Positions 6,763 to 13,091 of a stretch of 13,096 nt of DNA are shown here, piece after piece (within the stretch, counting starts at the first letter, position 1; every line of letters starts with the position of its first letter). The notes below the pieces were generated by a model. It searched no databases, was not told the DNA's origin, and saw nothing but the letters and a program-made list of their open reading frames with translations. Origin of the DNA: an uncultured Clostridia bacterium (GTDB lineage Bacteria > Bacillota > Clostridia > Peptostreptococcales > Anaerovoracaceae); NCBI GenBank assembly GCA_934255545.1, contig CAKQOE010000051.1, forward strand, positions 1 to 13,096. Direction: 5' to 3'. A program made the position numbers and the translations under genes.

Positions 6763-8247
6763 ATGAACATAGAAATGACGGGCATCATGAAGTCATTTGG
6801 AACGAATCAGGTGCTCAATAACGCCGGATTTTTTCTGAGAGACGGCGAGGTCCATGCTCTTATGGGCGAAAACGGCGCCGGAAAGTCAACTCTGATGAAG
6901 ATCCTTACCGGTGTATATACGAGGGACGGCGGTATTGTAAAGGTAAACGGGCAGGAGGTCCACTACAGTAATCCGCAGGAGGCGGAGGCTGCCGGTATCG
7001 TATTCATATATCAGGAGCTCAACGTTATGTTCGACCTTACGGTTGAAGAGAACCTTTTCATGGGCAAGGAGATAACCAAGAGCTTCGGCATATGCGATAA
7101 AAAGGCCATGCGCGCGAAAGCTGAAGAGGTGCTTGAGCGCATGGGCGTAAGTATACCTGTAGATACTGTAATGTCAGACCTTTCGGTAGGCCAGCAGCAG
7201 ATGATAGAAATATGCAAGGCGCTGCTCGTTGACGCGAAGGTCATAATAATGGACGAGCCGACTGCGGCTCTGACGCAGAGCGAGACTGCTGCGCTTTTCG
7301 AAGTAATAGAAAACCTGAGAAAACGCGGAGTTTCCATAGTATATATCTCTCACCGTATGGAGGAGATATTTGAGCTGTGCGACCGTATAACGGTCCTCAG
7401 AGACGGTCAGTACATCGATACGTGCGAGATAAAGGACATAACGATGGACGATGTCGTAAAGATGATGATAGGACGCGAGATAGGCGAGCGCTATCCGTCA
7501 AGGAACCACAGCGTCGGCAAGACTGTATTTGAGGTAAAGGGACTTTCAAGAAAAGGCGCTTTCAACGACGTTTCATTTACAGTAGGCGCGGGCGAGGTGC
7601 TTGGCGTTTCAGGTCTTATGGGTGCGGGACGCACGGAGATCATGCAGGCTGTATTTGGATATCTTCCTGCTGACAGCGGTGAGATATTGATAGACGGACA
7701 GCCTGTTAAGATAAAGAACCCTATGGACGCCATGAAGGCGGGCATAGGATTTATCACTGAGGACAGAAAGGTCGAGGGTCTTATGCTCGACAAGACTATC
7801 CGCGAAAATATTGCCCTGGCAAACCTCGGAACTATTTCCGGAAGCGGCGTTATATCGAAGGCAAAGGAAAAGTCGCTCATAAGCAGAGGCATAGAAGAGT
7901 TTAAGATCCGCTGCTTCGGCACTGAGCATGAGTGCGGAAACCTGAGCGGCGGCAACCAGCAGAAAGTAGTCCTTGCAAAGTGGATATACACTGAGCCTAA
8001 GATCCTGATACTGGACGAGCCGACGCGAGGCGTAGATATCGGCGCCAAAAAAGAGATCTATAATGTAATAAACGATATGGCAAGAAAAGGTGTCGCAATA
8101 ATCATGGTCTCATCAGAACTTCCTGAGATCCTGGGCATGAGCGACCGTGTAATGGTCGTTCGCGAGGGTGATGTGAGAGGCATCTTGGATATAGAAAATG
8201 CAAGTCAGGAGAGCATAATGACCCTGGCTACGGGAGGTACTTTATAA
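6763..8247 (+). CDS. rbsA: Ribose ABC transporter, ATP-binding protein (two nucleotide-binding domains)
   Basis: Energises ribose import at the cytoplasmic face of the membrane. The 494 residues contain two ABC domains, as usual for the carbohydrate uptake 2 (CUT2) family. Domain 1: Walker A GENGAGKS (35-42), Q-loop Q84, signature LSVGQ (140-144), Walker B IIMDEP (161-166), and the switch His at 197. Domain 2: a degenerate Walker A GLMGAGRT (284-291) with Arg in place of Lys, signature LSGGNQQ (394-400), and Walker B LILDEP (415-420) followed by TRGVD. The degenerate second Walker A is normal in this family, where one site is catalytically weak. A clear AAAGGAG lies ten nucleotides before the start. 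Confidence 0.97.
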   Translation: MNIEMTGIMKSFGTNQVLNNAGFFLRDGEVHALMGENGAGKSTLMKILTGVYTRDGGIVKVNGQEVHYSNPQEAEAAGIVFIYQELNVMFDLTVEENLFMGKEITKSFGICDKKAMRAKAEEVLERMGVSIPVDTVMSDLSVGQQQMIEICKALLVDAKVIIMDEPTAALTQSETAALFEVIENLRKRGVSIVYISHRMEEIFELCDRITVLRDGQYIDTCEIKDITMDDVVKMMIGREIGERYPSRNHSVGKTVFEVKGLSRKGAFNDVSFTVGAGEVLGVSGLMGAGRTEIMQAVFGYLPADSGEILIDGQPVKIKNPMDAMKAGIGFITEDRKVEGLMLDKTIRENIALANLGTISGSGVISKAKEKSLISRGIEEFKIRCFGTEHECGNLSGGNQQKVVLAKWIYTEPKILILDEPTRGVDIGAKKEIYNVINDMARKGVAIIMVSSELPEILGMSDRVMVVREGDVRGILDIENASQESIMTLATGGTL

Positions 8248-9192
8248 ATGAGTTTGAAAGACAAAAAATCAGGATTAAATGTCCTGCAGGATTTTGGCGC
8301 GCTCATCGCGCTCATAGTCCTTGTAGTCGGCATCAGTATATTCAGCCCTGAGTTCCGTCAGCCGACAAATCTGCTTTCGCTGCTCAGACAGTCATCTATA
8401 AACGGTCTGATAGCATTCGGTATGACGGGAGTTATCCTTACAGGCGGCATCGACCTTTCTGTAGGTTCTGTACTGGCGCTCAGCACTGCGTTCTGCGCCG
8501 GCATGATCGTAGCGGGCATCCCTGTTCCTGTCGCTATGCTCGCGGCACTCGTCATAGGCGTTATATTTGGCGTTGTCAGCGGATTTCTCGTTACAAAGGG
8601 CCGTCTGCAGCCGTTCATCGCTACATTGATAACTATGACTGTATACCGCGGCGTTACTATGATATATACAGAAGGTAAGCCGATCTCAGGCCTCGGAAGC
8701 TCAGCGTTCCTCAAGTTCATCGGTAAGGGAGCTGTTTTTGGGATCCCATTCCCTGTAATAATACTTGTCGTTGTATTTGCGATATTCTACTTCGTTCTGA
8801 ACAAGACTACGTTCGGAAGAAGGATATACGCTACAGGCTCAAACGCAGAGTGCGCCAAGCTTGCAGGCGTAAATATAAACAAGACTAAGCTCATAGCTTA
8901 CGGCGTATCGGGCCTCATGTCAGCAATGGCAGGTCTCATACTCCTTTCAAGACTGAGCTCTGCTCAGCCTACGCTCGGGTCAGGCTACGAGCTCGACGCG
9001 ATCGCTGCAGTAGCTCTCGGCGGCACTAGCATGAACGGCGGACGCGGCAAGATAACAGGCACGCTGTTCGGCGTACTTATCATCGCCGTACTGAGCAACG
9101 GCATGAATATCTTAGGTATATCCTCTTACTATCAGGACGTCGTTAAGGGTATCGTTATCCTTCTCGCCGTACTCTCTGACAGAAAGAGATAA
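8248..9192 (+). CDS. rbsC: Ribose ABC transporter, permease protein
   Basis: Integral membrane channel subunit of the ribose importer, 314 residues (E. coli RbsC is 321). About ten hydrophobic segments are visible, beginning at about residue 15. The conserved LTGGIDLSVGSVLAL motif lies at 64-78, the cytoplasmic coupling segment GSNAECAKLAGVNINKTK at 187-204, and SGYELDAIAAVALGGTSMNGGRG at 235-257. The gene starts immediately after the rbsA stop with no spacer; its ribosome binding site, GGGAGG (8232-8237), is inside the end of rbsA. The termini are charged (MSLKDKK and SDRKR) and frame the membrane core. Confidence 0.96.
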   Translation: MSLKDKKSGLNVLQDFGALIALIVLVVGISIFSPEFRQPTNLLSLLRQSSINGLIAFGMTGVILTGGIDLSVGSVLALSTAFCAGMIVAGIPVPVAMLAALVIGVIFGVVSGFLVTKGRLQPFIATLITMTVYRGVTMIYTEGKPISGLGSSAFLKFIGKGAVFGIPFPVIILVVVFAIFYFVLNKTTFGRRIYATGSNAECAKLAGVNINKTKLIAYGVSGLMSAMAGLILLSRLSSAQPTLGSGYELDAIAAVALGGTSMNGGRGKITGTLFGVLIIAVLSNGMNILGISSYYQDVVKGIVILLAVLSDRKR

Positions 9193-9242
9193 AAATATAC
9201 AAGCTTCAAAAACATTTAAATTCAAAGGAGAAATGTAAAAGA

Positions 9243-10166
9243 ATGAAAAAGAAGATCTTAGCTGTAGTAATGGCAGCGGCAATGGTATTTGGCATGACAG
9301 CATGCGGCGGCACTTCAAACGATGCAGGTTCTGCTGCTGCAGGCGGCGATGCTGCAGGCTCAGGCGCTATCGGTCTCGCAGTATCCACTCAGAACAACCC
9401 GTTCTTCGTAACACTCGTTGAAGGCGCTCAGAAGGCTGCAGACGCTGCAGGCGTAAAGCTCGTAGTTACAGACGCGGGCGATGACGCTGCAAAGCAGACA
9501 AACGACGTTGACGACCTCATCTCAAAGAAGGTATCTGTACTTATCGTAAATCCTGTTGACTCTGACGCTATAGCTCCTGCAGTAGAGGACGCTATCGCAG
9601 CAGGCATCAAGGTCATCGCAGTTGACCGTGCAGTAAACGGTGTTGACGTTGACTGCCAGATCGCTTCAGACAACGTAAAGGGTGCTGAAATGGCTACTGA
9701 ATACCTCAAGTCTGTGATCGGCGACGGTGCTAAGGTTGCTGAACTCCAGGGTACTACAGGCGCTTCTGCTACTATCGACAGAGGCCAGGGCTTCCACAAT
9801 ATCGCTGACGGCAGCCTTGACGTAGTTGCAAGCCAGACAGCTTCATTTGACAGAGCTGAAGGTCTTACTGTAATGGAAAACATCATCCAGTCTAACGGCG
9901 ATCTCCAGGGCGTATTCGCTCACAACGACGAGATGGCTCTCGGCGCTATCGAAGCTATCGAAGCATCAGGCAAGGACATCAAGATCGTAGGCTTTGACGC
10001 TACAGACGATGGCGTTGCAGCTGTAAAGGACGGCAAGATGGCAGCTACAGTTGCTCAGCAGCCTGACAAGATGGGTTCTACAGCAGTAGAAACAGCTATC
10101 AAGCTCATGAACGGCGAAACAGTTGAAAAGTCTATCCCTGTAGAAGTAACACTCGTAACTGAGTAA
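9243..10166 (+). CDS. rbsB: Ribose ABC transporter, substrate-binding lipoprotein
   Basis: Captures ribose outside the cell and delivers it to RbsC. The 307 residues begin with a lipoprotein signal (MKKKILAVVMAAAMVFGMTA) whose lipobox MTAC puts the lipidated Cys at 21, followed by a Gly/Ala/Ser-rich tether. Membrane anchoring is expected in a Gram-positive cell. Ribose-contacting positions known from E. coli RbsB all appear conserved: NNPFF, the VDRA Asp-Arg pair, DRGQGF, SFDRAEG, AHNDEMALG, GFDATDDG and AQQPDKMG. This makes D-ribose a firm prediction. AAAGGAG (9224-9230) lies 12 nt before the start, with an ATG-TAA pair in between. Codons are more biased to C-ending forms than in neighbouring genes, as expected for an abundant binding protein. 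It is last in the operon and separated from rbsC by 50 nt. Confidence 0.97.
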   Translation: MKKKILAVVMAAAMVFGMTACGGTSNDAGSAAAGGDAAGSGAIGLAVSTQNNPFFVTLVEGAQKAADAAGVKLVVTDAGDDAAKQTNDVDDLISKKVSVLIVNPVDSDAIAPAVEDAIAAGIKVIAVDRAVNGVDVDCQIASDNVKGAEMATEYLKSVIGDGAKVAELQGTTGASATIDRGQGFHNIADGSLDVVASQTASFDRAEGLTVMENIIQSNGDLQGVFAHNDEMALGAIEAIEASGKDIKIVGFDATDDGVAAVKDGKMAATVAQQPDKMGSTAVETAIKLMNGETVEKSIPVEVTLVTE

Positions 10167-10232
10167 CCCTTTCAGATCGGGACACGACGGCATCACAGCC
10201 AAAACTGCATAGAAGCATAAAACAAAACGCAT

Positions 10233-10279
10233 ACAGCGGTTTCGGAGGATAAATTTTCCACCGAAGCCGCTGTTTTTTT
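10233..10279 (+). terminator. Rho-independent terminator of the ribose operon
   Basis: A 13 bp stem with one G-U pair, left arm 10233-10245 (ACAGCGGTTTCGG) and right arm 10261-10273, is followed by seven T residues. It lies 66 nt after the rbsB stop. Confidence 0.92.
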
Positions 10280-10299
10280 GTAGCTTTAGCACAATAAGG

Positions 10300-10340
10300 A
10301 ATGCCTGACAGTTAAAGGATAGACTGTCAGGCATTTTTTT
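10300..10340. terminator. Second intrinsic terminator between the convergent ribose operon and CoA-transferase gene
   Basis: AATGCCTGACAG (10300-10311) and CTGTCAGGCATT (10324-10335) form a perfect 12 bp stem, followed by a T run to 10340 on the plus strand. In the minus direction the stem is preceded by A residues but followed only by CCTTATTG, so it is strongest as a plus-strand terminator and may act weakly the other way. Confidence 0.85.
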
Positions 10341-10349
10341 ATATTGCTG

Positions 10350-10387
10350 CGGCCGCCCGGCGGCCGAAAGGGAACGCAGGAGCGTTC
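10350..10387. repeat. GC palindrome related to the dispersed repeat, plus a short hairpin
   Basis: CGGCCGC (10350-10356) and GCGGCCG (10360-10366) form a perfect inverted repeat with a 3 bp centre. The core GCGGCCGCCCGGCGGCC differs by one base from the first palindrome of the 70 bp repeats, but the rest of that repeat is absent. Next to it, GAACGC (10372-10377) and GCGTTC (10382-10387) form a small hairpin just after the stop of the minus-strand CoA-transferase gene. The pair may help to end that transcript, although no T run follows. Confidence 0.6.
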
Positions 10388-10391
10388 GTTA

Positions 10392-11696
10392 TTATTTGCG
10401 TTCGAGCGATGCGCGCAGTTCGTCGCGGAAATCAGGGTGAGATATGCGGATGAGCTCTTCGGCGCGGTCACGGAGGCTGAGTCCGCGCAGGCGGGCTATG
10501 CCGTATTCTGTTATAACGTAGTCGGTGAATTCGCGCGTCGCTGTGACTGAAGAGCCTTCTGTTATCAGCGGCTTTATGCGTGACATGGTCTTGCCGTTTT
10601 TTGTGTGGGTCGATGTGATGGCTATGATGGCGCGCGCGTTGCCATCGAGAGCCATGCGCGCTCCGCTCATGAAGTCGAGCTGACCGCCGGCTCCGCTTAT
10701 GATGCGATGCCCGTATGAGCTAGATACTATCTGTCCCATGAGGTCTATTTCGATGCATGAGTTTATGCTTACGAGGTTTGCGCACTTTGCCACTTCAAAC
10801 GGATGGTTGACTTTTTTGATGCCGGCAAGCTCTACGGCAGGGTTGTTGTCGATAAAGTCATACAGCTTTTGTGAACCCATGGCAAATGACGCGTACATGA
10901 TGCCGCGGTGCGTGCTCTTTTTCAGGTTTGTTATGGCGCCTGATCTCCAGAGGTCCATAACGCCGTCGCTTATCATTTCGGAGTGTATGCCGAGGTCTTT
11001 TTTGTCTGTGAGCGCGTGACATACTGCGTCAGGGATGCTGCCGATGCCTATCTGGAGGGTATCGCCGTCGTTTACGAGCGATGCGCAGTATTCGCCTATG
11101 ATACTCTCTGTTTCTGTTATTTCGGGGATAGGTATCGTAGCCAGCGGTGACGCTGCTTCGACTGCACAGTCGATGCGGCTTACGTGTACGAGGCAGTCAG
11201 GGCTTGATGACCACGGAAGATTTGGATTGATCTGGACTATTACCAGCTTTGCCGCGTCTACTGATTCCTGTATGATGTCGGCGTTGAGGCTGCAGCTGCA
11301 GTAGCCGTAAGCGTTCGGCGGCGTTGTCTGAAACATAAATACATCTATAGGGATGATACCGCTCGTAAATGCGTCAGGAAGCTCGTAGTAAAAGCACGGA
11401 ACGTACTCTGCGCGTCCTTCGGCGAGAGCGGCGCGTGTATTTTTTGTCGCGAAGAGCGATTCATGTGTGAAATGATTCTTCATCGAAGCGTCGCAGTAGT
11501 CTTCCCAGCCGTGACTGAGTCCGTGCATTATACGGACGTTGTGAAAGTGTTCCGCGTTTTCGACAAGGGCCTGCATGAGGCGCATAGGACGTGCTGTGGA
11601 GCCGCCGACGAGTATGCGGCAGCCGTCAGGTACAAGACGGACAGCTTCGTCAGGTGTGCGAAGGATGCTGTCGTAATATTCTTTCCAGTTTTCCAT
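10392..11696 (-). CDS. Acetyl-CoA hydrolase/transferase family CoA-transferase (4-hydroxybutyrate or butyrate:acetate CoA-transferase type)
   Basis: Transfers CoA between acyl-CoA and acetate or a similar acid. The 434 residues match the size of clostridial 4-hydroxybutyrate CoA-transferase (about 438). Key segments are LQIGIGSIPDAV (215-225), GIHSEMISDGVMDL with the catalytic Glu at 240, GAGGQLDF (345-352), and VITEYGIARLRGLSLRDRAEELI near the C-terminus, all characteristic of the Cat1/AbfT family. The start at 11696 has AAGGAGGG about 11 nt upstream. The gene is alone on the minus strand, convergent with the ribose operon and divergent from the DUF134 gene. Sequence motifs alone do not separate 4-hydroxybutyrate, butyrate and succinate users. 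It is unrelated in fold subfamily to the CoA-transferase at 3389. Confidence 0.9.
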   Translation of the reverse strand: MENWKEYYDSILRTPDEAVRLVPDGCRILVGGSTARPMRLMQALVENAEHFHNVRIMHGLSHGWEDYCDASMKNHFTHESLFATKNTRAALAEGRAEYVPCFYYELPDAFTSGIIPIDVFMFQTTPPNAYGYCSCSLNADIIQESVDAAKLVIVQINPNLPWSSSPDCLVHVSRIDCAVEAASPLATIPIPEITETESIIGEYCASLVNDGDTLQIGIGSIPDAVCHALTDKKDLGIHSEMISDGVMDLWRSGAITNLKKSTHRGIMYASFAMGSQKLYDFIDNNPAVELAGIKKVNHPFEVAKCANLVSINSCIEIDLMGQIVSSSYGHRIISGAGGQLDFMSGARMALDGNARAIIAITSTHTKNGKTMSRIKPLITEGSSVTATREFTDYVITEYGIARLRGLSLRDRAEELIRISHPDFRDELRASLERK

Positions 11697-11836
11697 TTTG
11701 TTGATACCCTCCTTTTATTATTATTTGAAAAACATATATATTTTATGTGTGCTTATAATTTTATTATATATCATTTATTGTGGTGTGGTATATAGTTTTG
11801 AAGATGATTTTACGGGGGATTTTTCTCCGCACAGCT

Positions 11837-11898
11837 GGTCAGCAGTTCACCTTGTTTTCGGCGTTTGCTGACTTTTGACGTGAGAATTGGTCAGCAAA
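11837..11898 (-). repeat. Degenerate, inverted relative of the 51 bp repeat
   Basis: TTTGCTGAC (11864-11872) and GTCAGCAAA (11890-11898) are perfect 9 bp inverted arms separated by 17 bp, the same spacing as in each unit of the array at 131-581. Another GGTCAGCA lies at 11837-11844, 52 bp before the GGTCAGCA at 11889-11896. Compared with the reverse complement of the array, GGTCAGCA, TTTGCTGACTTTT and GGTCAGCA match while the sequence between them has diverged. The GCCGTACGGC palindrome is not preserved. Confidence 0.65.
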
Positions 11899-11937
11899 GG
11901 GCGTCTGCAAAGCATTTTGATGACTTGTTATGGTGCT

Positions 11938-11953
11938 CCGCCGCGGGCGGCGG
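11938..11953. repeat. GC palindrome upstream of the DUF134 gene
   Basis: CCGCCGC and GCGGCGG flank a central GG, giving a perfect 16 bp inverted repeat. It is followed by CAGTTATG, as is the right end of repeat copy B (CACAGTTATG). It may be a distant relative of that element, but the shared sequence is too short to be sure. Confidence 0.4.
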
Positions 11954-12014
11954 CAGTTATGGGTGCGCGCAGAGTATTTTTTGTAAGATATTGCAATTAT
12001 ATTATGCAGGTGGG

Positions 12015-12043
12015 TTGATTTTTGGATTGGGCGGGGTTATAAT
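12015..12043 (+). promoter_or_regulatory. Sigma-A promoter of the DUF134/NifX gene
   Basis: TTGATT (12015-12020), exactly 17 bp, then the consensus TATAAT (12038-12043). The predicted start is near 12050, giving a leader of only about 28 nt before the ATG at 12078. This supports 12078 as the real start codon. Confidence 0.7.
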
Positions 12044-12048
12044 ATTTT

Positions 12049-12060
12049 CGACATATGTCG
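12049..12060. promoter_or_regulatory. Palindromic operator candidate at the transcription start
   Basis: CGACATATGTCG is a perfect 12 bp palindrome covering the predicted +1. With flanking TTTT and GAAAA it extends to a near-symmetrical site of about 20 bp. It lies between the -10 element and the ribosome binding site, where a bound protein would block initiation. The helix-turn-helix domain encoded just downstream is the natural candidate ligand. Confidence 0.5.
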
Positions 12061-12077
12061 GAAAAGGAGGCGCGTAT

Positions 12078-12878
12078 ATGGGAAGACCATGCAGACTGCG
12101 GCGGATATGTAATGAGCCGGCTTATGACCGATTTGACCCTGCGGGATATCCGAGTGGTGAAAAGGTGACGCTTACGCTTGACGAGTATGAAACGATCAGG
12201 GTAATAGATCTGGAAAAGCTGACGCACGAGCAGTGCGCAAGGCAGATGGACATATCGCGCACTACTGTGACAGAGATATATGAGTCTGCGAGGGAAAAGA
12301 TCGCGGACAGTCTGGTTAATGGAAAGACGCTTGTTATAGCGGGCGGGCGCTATCGTATATGTGACGGAAGCGCTGCACCGTGCTGCAGGGAAAACTGTCG
12401 ACGAGTCAGAAAAAATAATGCAGCGGCGGCAGTAAATGAAGATGTGGGCGAGCTGCCTGCGAAAGGAGAACATATCATGAGAATAGCAGTAACTTACGAA
12501 AACGGAAATGTTTTTCAGCACTTTGGTCATACGGAGCAGTTTAAGATCTATGATGCTGAGGATGGAAAGATAGTTAATGAGAAAGTGATCGGAACAGATG
12601 GGAACGGTCACGGCGCGCTTGCAGGATTTCTGGCTTCGCAGAATGTCGATGTGCTTATCTGCGGCGGTATAGGCGGCGGCGCAAAGAGTGCTCTTGCCGA
12701 GGCAGGTATCGAGCTCTACGGCGGCGTTACGGGAAGCGCGGATGCAGCTGCAGCAGCGCTCGCAGCAGGAAAGCTCAGCTACGATCCGGAAGCTCAGTGC
12801 CACGATCACGATCATGAGCATGAGCATGGTCACGGTGAAGGACATTCCTGCGGACATGGCGGGCATAGCTGTCATTAA
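12078..12878 (+). CDS. DUF134 helix-turn-helix protein fused to a NifX/NifB-like cofactor-binding domain with His/Cys-rich tail
   Basis: A 266-residue two-domain protein. Residues 1-110 are a DUF134-type domain: the typical RPCRLRRIC opening, then a helix-turn-helix-like segment LTHEQCARQMDISRTTVTEIY (48-68) and LVIAGGRYRI, ending in a cysteine cluster (C95, C102, C103, C107) that might bind metal. Residues 134-240 resemble the dinitrogenase iron-molybdenum cofactor (NifX/NifB C-terminal, MTH1175-like) fold: MRIAVTYENGNVFQHFGHTEQFKIYD, then VDVLICGGIGGGAKSALAEAGIELYGGV. The last 26 residues (241-266) hold ten His and three Cys, suggesting metal binding. The start at 12078 has AAGGAGG seven nucleotides upstream and a promoter just ahead. 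A second ribosome binding site at 12462 precedes an in-frame ATG at 12477. Function is unproven; proteins of this type occur beside iron-sulfur or ATPase maturation genes in anaerobes. Confidence 0.88.
   Translation: MGRPCRLRRICNEPAYDRFDPAGYPSGEKVTLTLDEYETIRVIDLEKLTHEQCARQMDISRTTVTEIYESAREKIADSLVNGKTLVIAGGRYRICDGSAAPCCRENCRRVRKNNAAAAVNEDVGELPAKGEHIMRIAVTYENGNVFQHFGHTEQFKIYDAEDGKIVNEKVIGTDGNGHGALAGFLASQNVDVLICGGIGGGAKSALAEAGIELYGGVTGSADAAAAALAAGKLSYDPEAQCHDHDHEHEHGHGEGHSCGHGGHSCH
12462..12479 (+). promoter_or_regulatory. Internal ribosome binding site and start codon within the DUF134/NifX gene
   Basis: AAAGGAG (12462-12468) stands eight nucleotides before an in-frame ATG (12477-12479), exactly at the domain boundary. 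Initiation there would give a separate 133-residue NifX-like protein with the His-rich tail, starting MRIAVTYENG, a typical start for stand-alone members of the family. Confidence 0.6.
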
Positions 12879-12899
12879 TTGAGTGATTTTTATTTTTTT

Positions 12900-12950
12900 A
12901 AACTGCCGGTTGGAGCGTGTTTTTAAAATCGTTCCGGCCGGCAGTTTTTT
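12900..12950 (+). terminator. Rho-independent terminator of the DUF134/NifX gene
   Basis: AACTGCCGG (12901-12909) and CCGGCAGTT (12938-12946) form the outer stem, which continues inwards with further Watson-Crick and G-U pairs to about 17 bp. A run of T residues ends at 12950. It begins 22 nt after the stop codon. Confidence 0.9.
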
Positions 12951-13062
12951 ATGTGTCAGCATTTTGATGTATCTATATGATATAATGAACATAAAAAAAG
13001 AAACGAGCACCCTTTTCCAGTCCGAAGACATTACTCAGTAAAAAACCCATTTCTTAACTATG

Positions 13063-13091
13063 ATTGTACCCCCATAGTAGCAAAAAGTCAA
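13063..13091 (-). promoter_or_regulatory. Leftward sigma-A promoter candidate at the right edge
   Basis: On the minus strand, TTGACT (13091-13086), exactly 17 bp, then TACAAT (13068-13063). Predicted transcription begins near 13056 and runs left. The only frame just downstream is 25 codons (from an ATG at about 13048, MGFLLSNVFG), with no clear ribosome binding site. The transcript would run towards the DUF134/NifX terminator, so a short RNA or an antisense transcript is possible. Confidence 0.45.

Larger units (their letters stand above)
11697..12077. other. Divergent intergenic region with repeats and promoters
   Basis: These 381 bp hold no convincing gene. From left to right: the ribosome binding site and an AT-rich stretch (11711-11810) that probably contains the leftward promoter of the CoA-transferase, although no clean -35/-10 pair is visible; a degenerate inverted copy of the 51 bp repeat (11837-11898); a GC palindrome (11938-11953); and the promoter and operator of the DUF134 gene. 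An open frame from 11865 extends the downstream gene by 71 codons but crosses the repeat, the promoter and the operator, so it is not taken as coding. Confidence 0.6.

Noticed and set aside
7491..8048. 185-codon minus-strand frame inside rbsA
   Set aside because: It is the antisense shadow of the second ABC domain, whose motifs are intact. It has no initiation signal or family resemblance.
10286..10550. Short frames on both strands around the rbsB-CoA-transferase junction
   Set aside because: They cross terminator hairpins and the GC palindrome or overlap the end of the CoA-transferase gene; none has a ribosome binding site or recognisable sequence.
11865..12077. N-terminal extension of 71 residues for the DUF134/NifX protein
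   Set aside because: It would translate across the degenerate repeat, the GC palindrome, the promoter and the palindromic operator. The DUF134 family start and a strong ribosome binding site match 12078.
11997..13031. 344-codon minus-strand frame opposite the DUF134/NifX gene
   Set aside because: It runs antisense through a gene with clear family motifs, its own promoter, ribosome binding site and terminator. The predicted protein has no recognisable domain.
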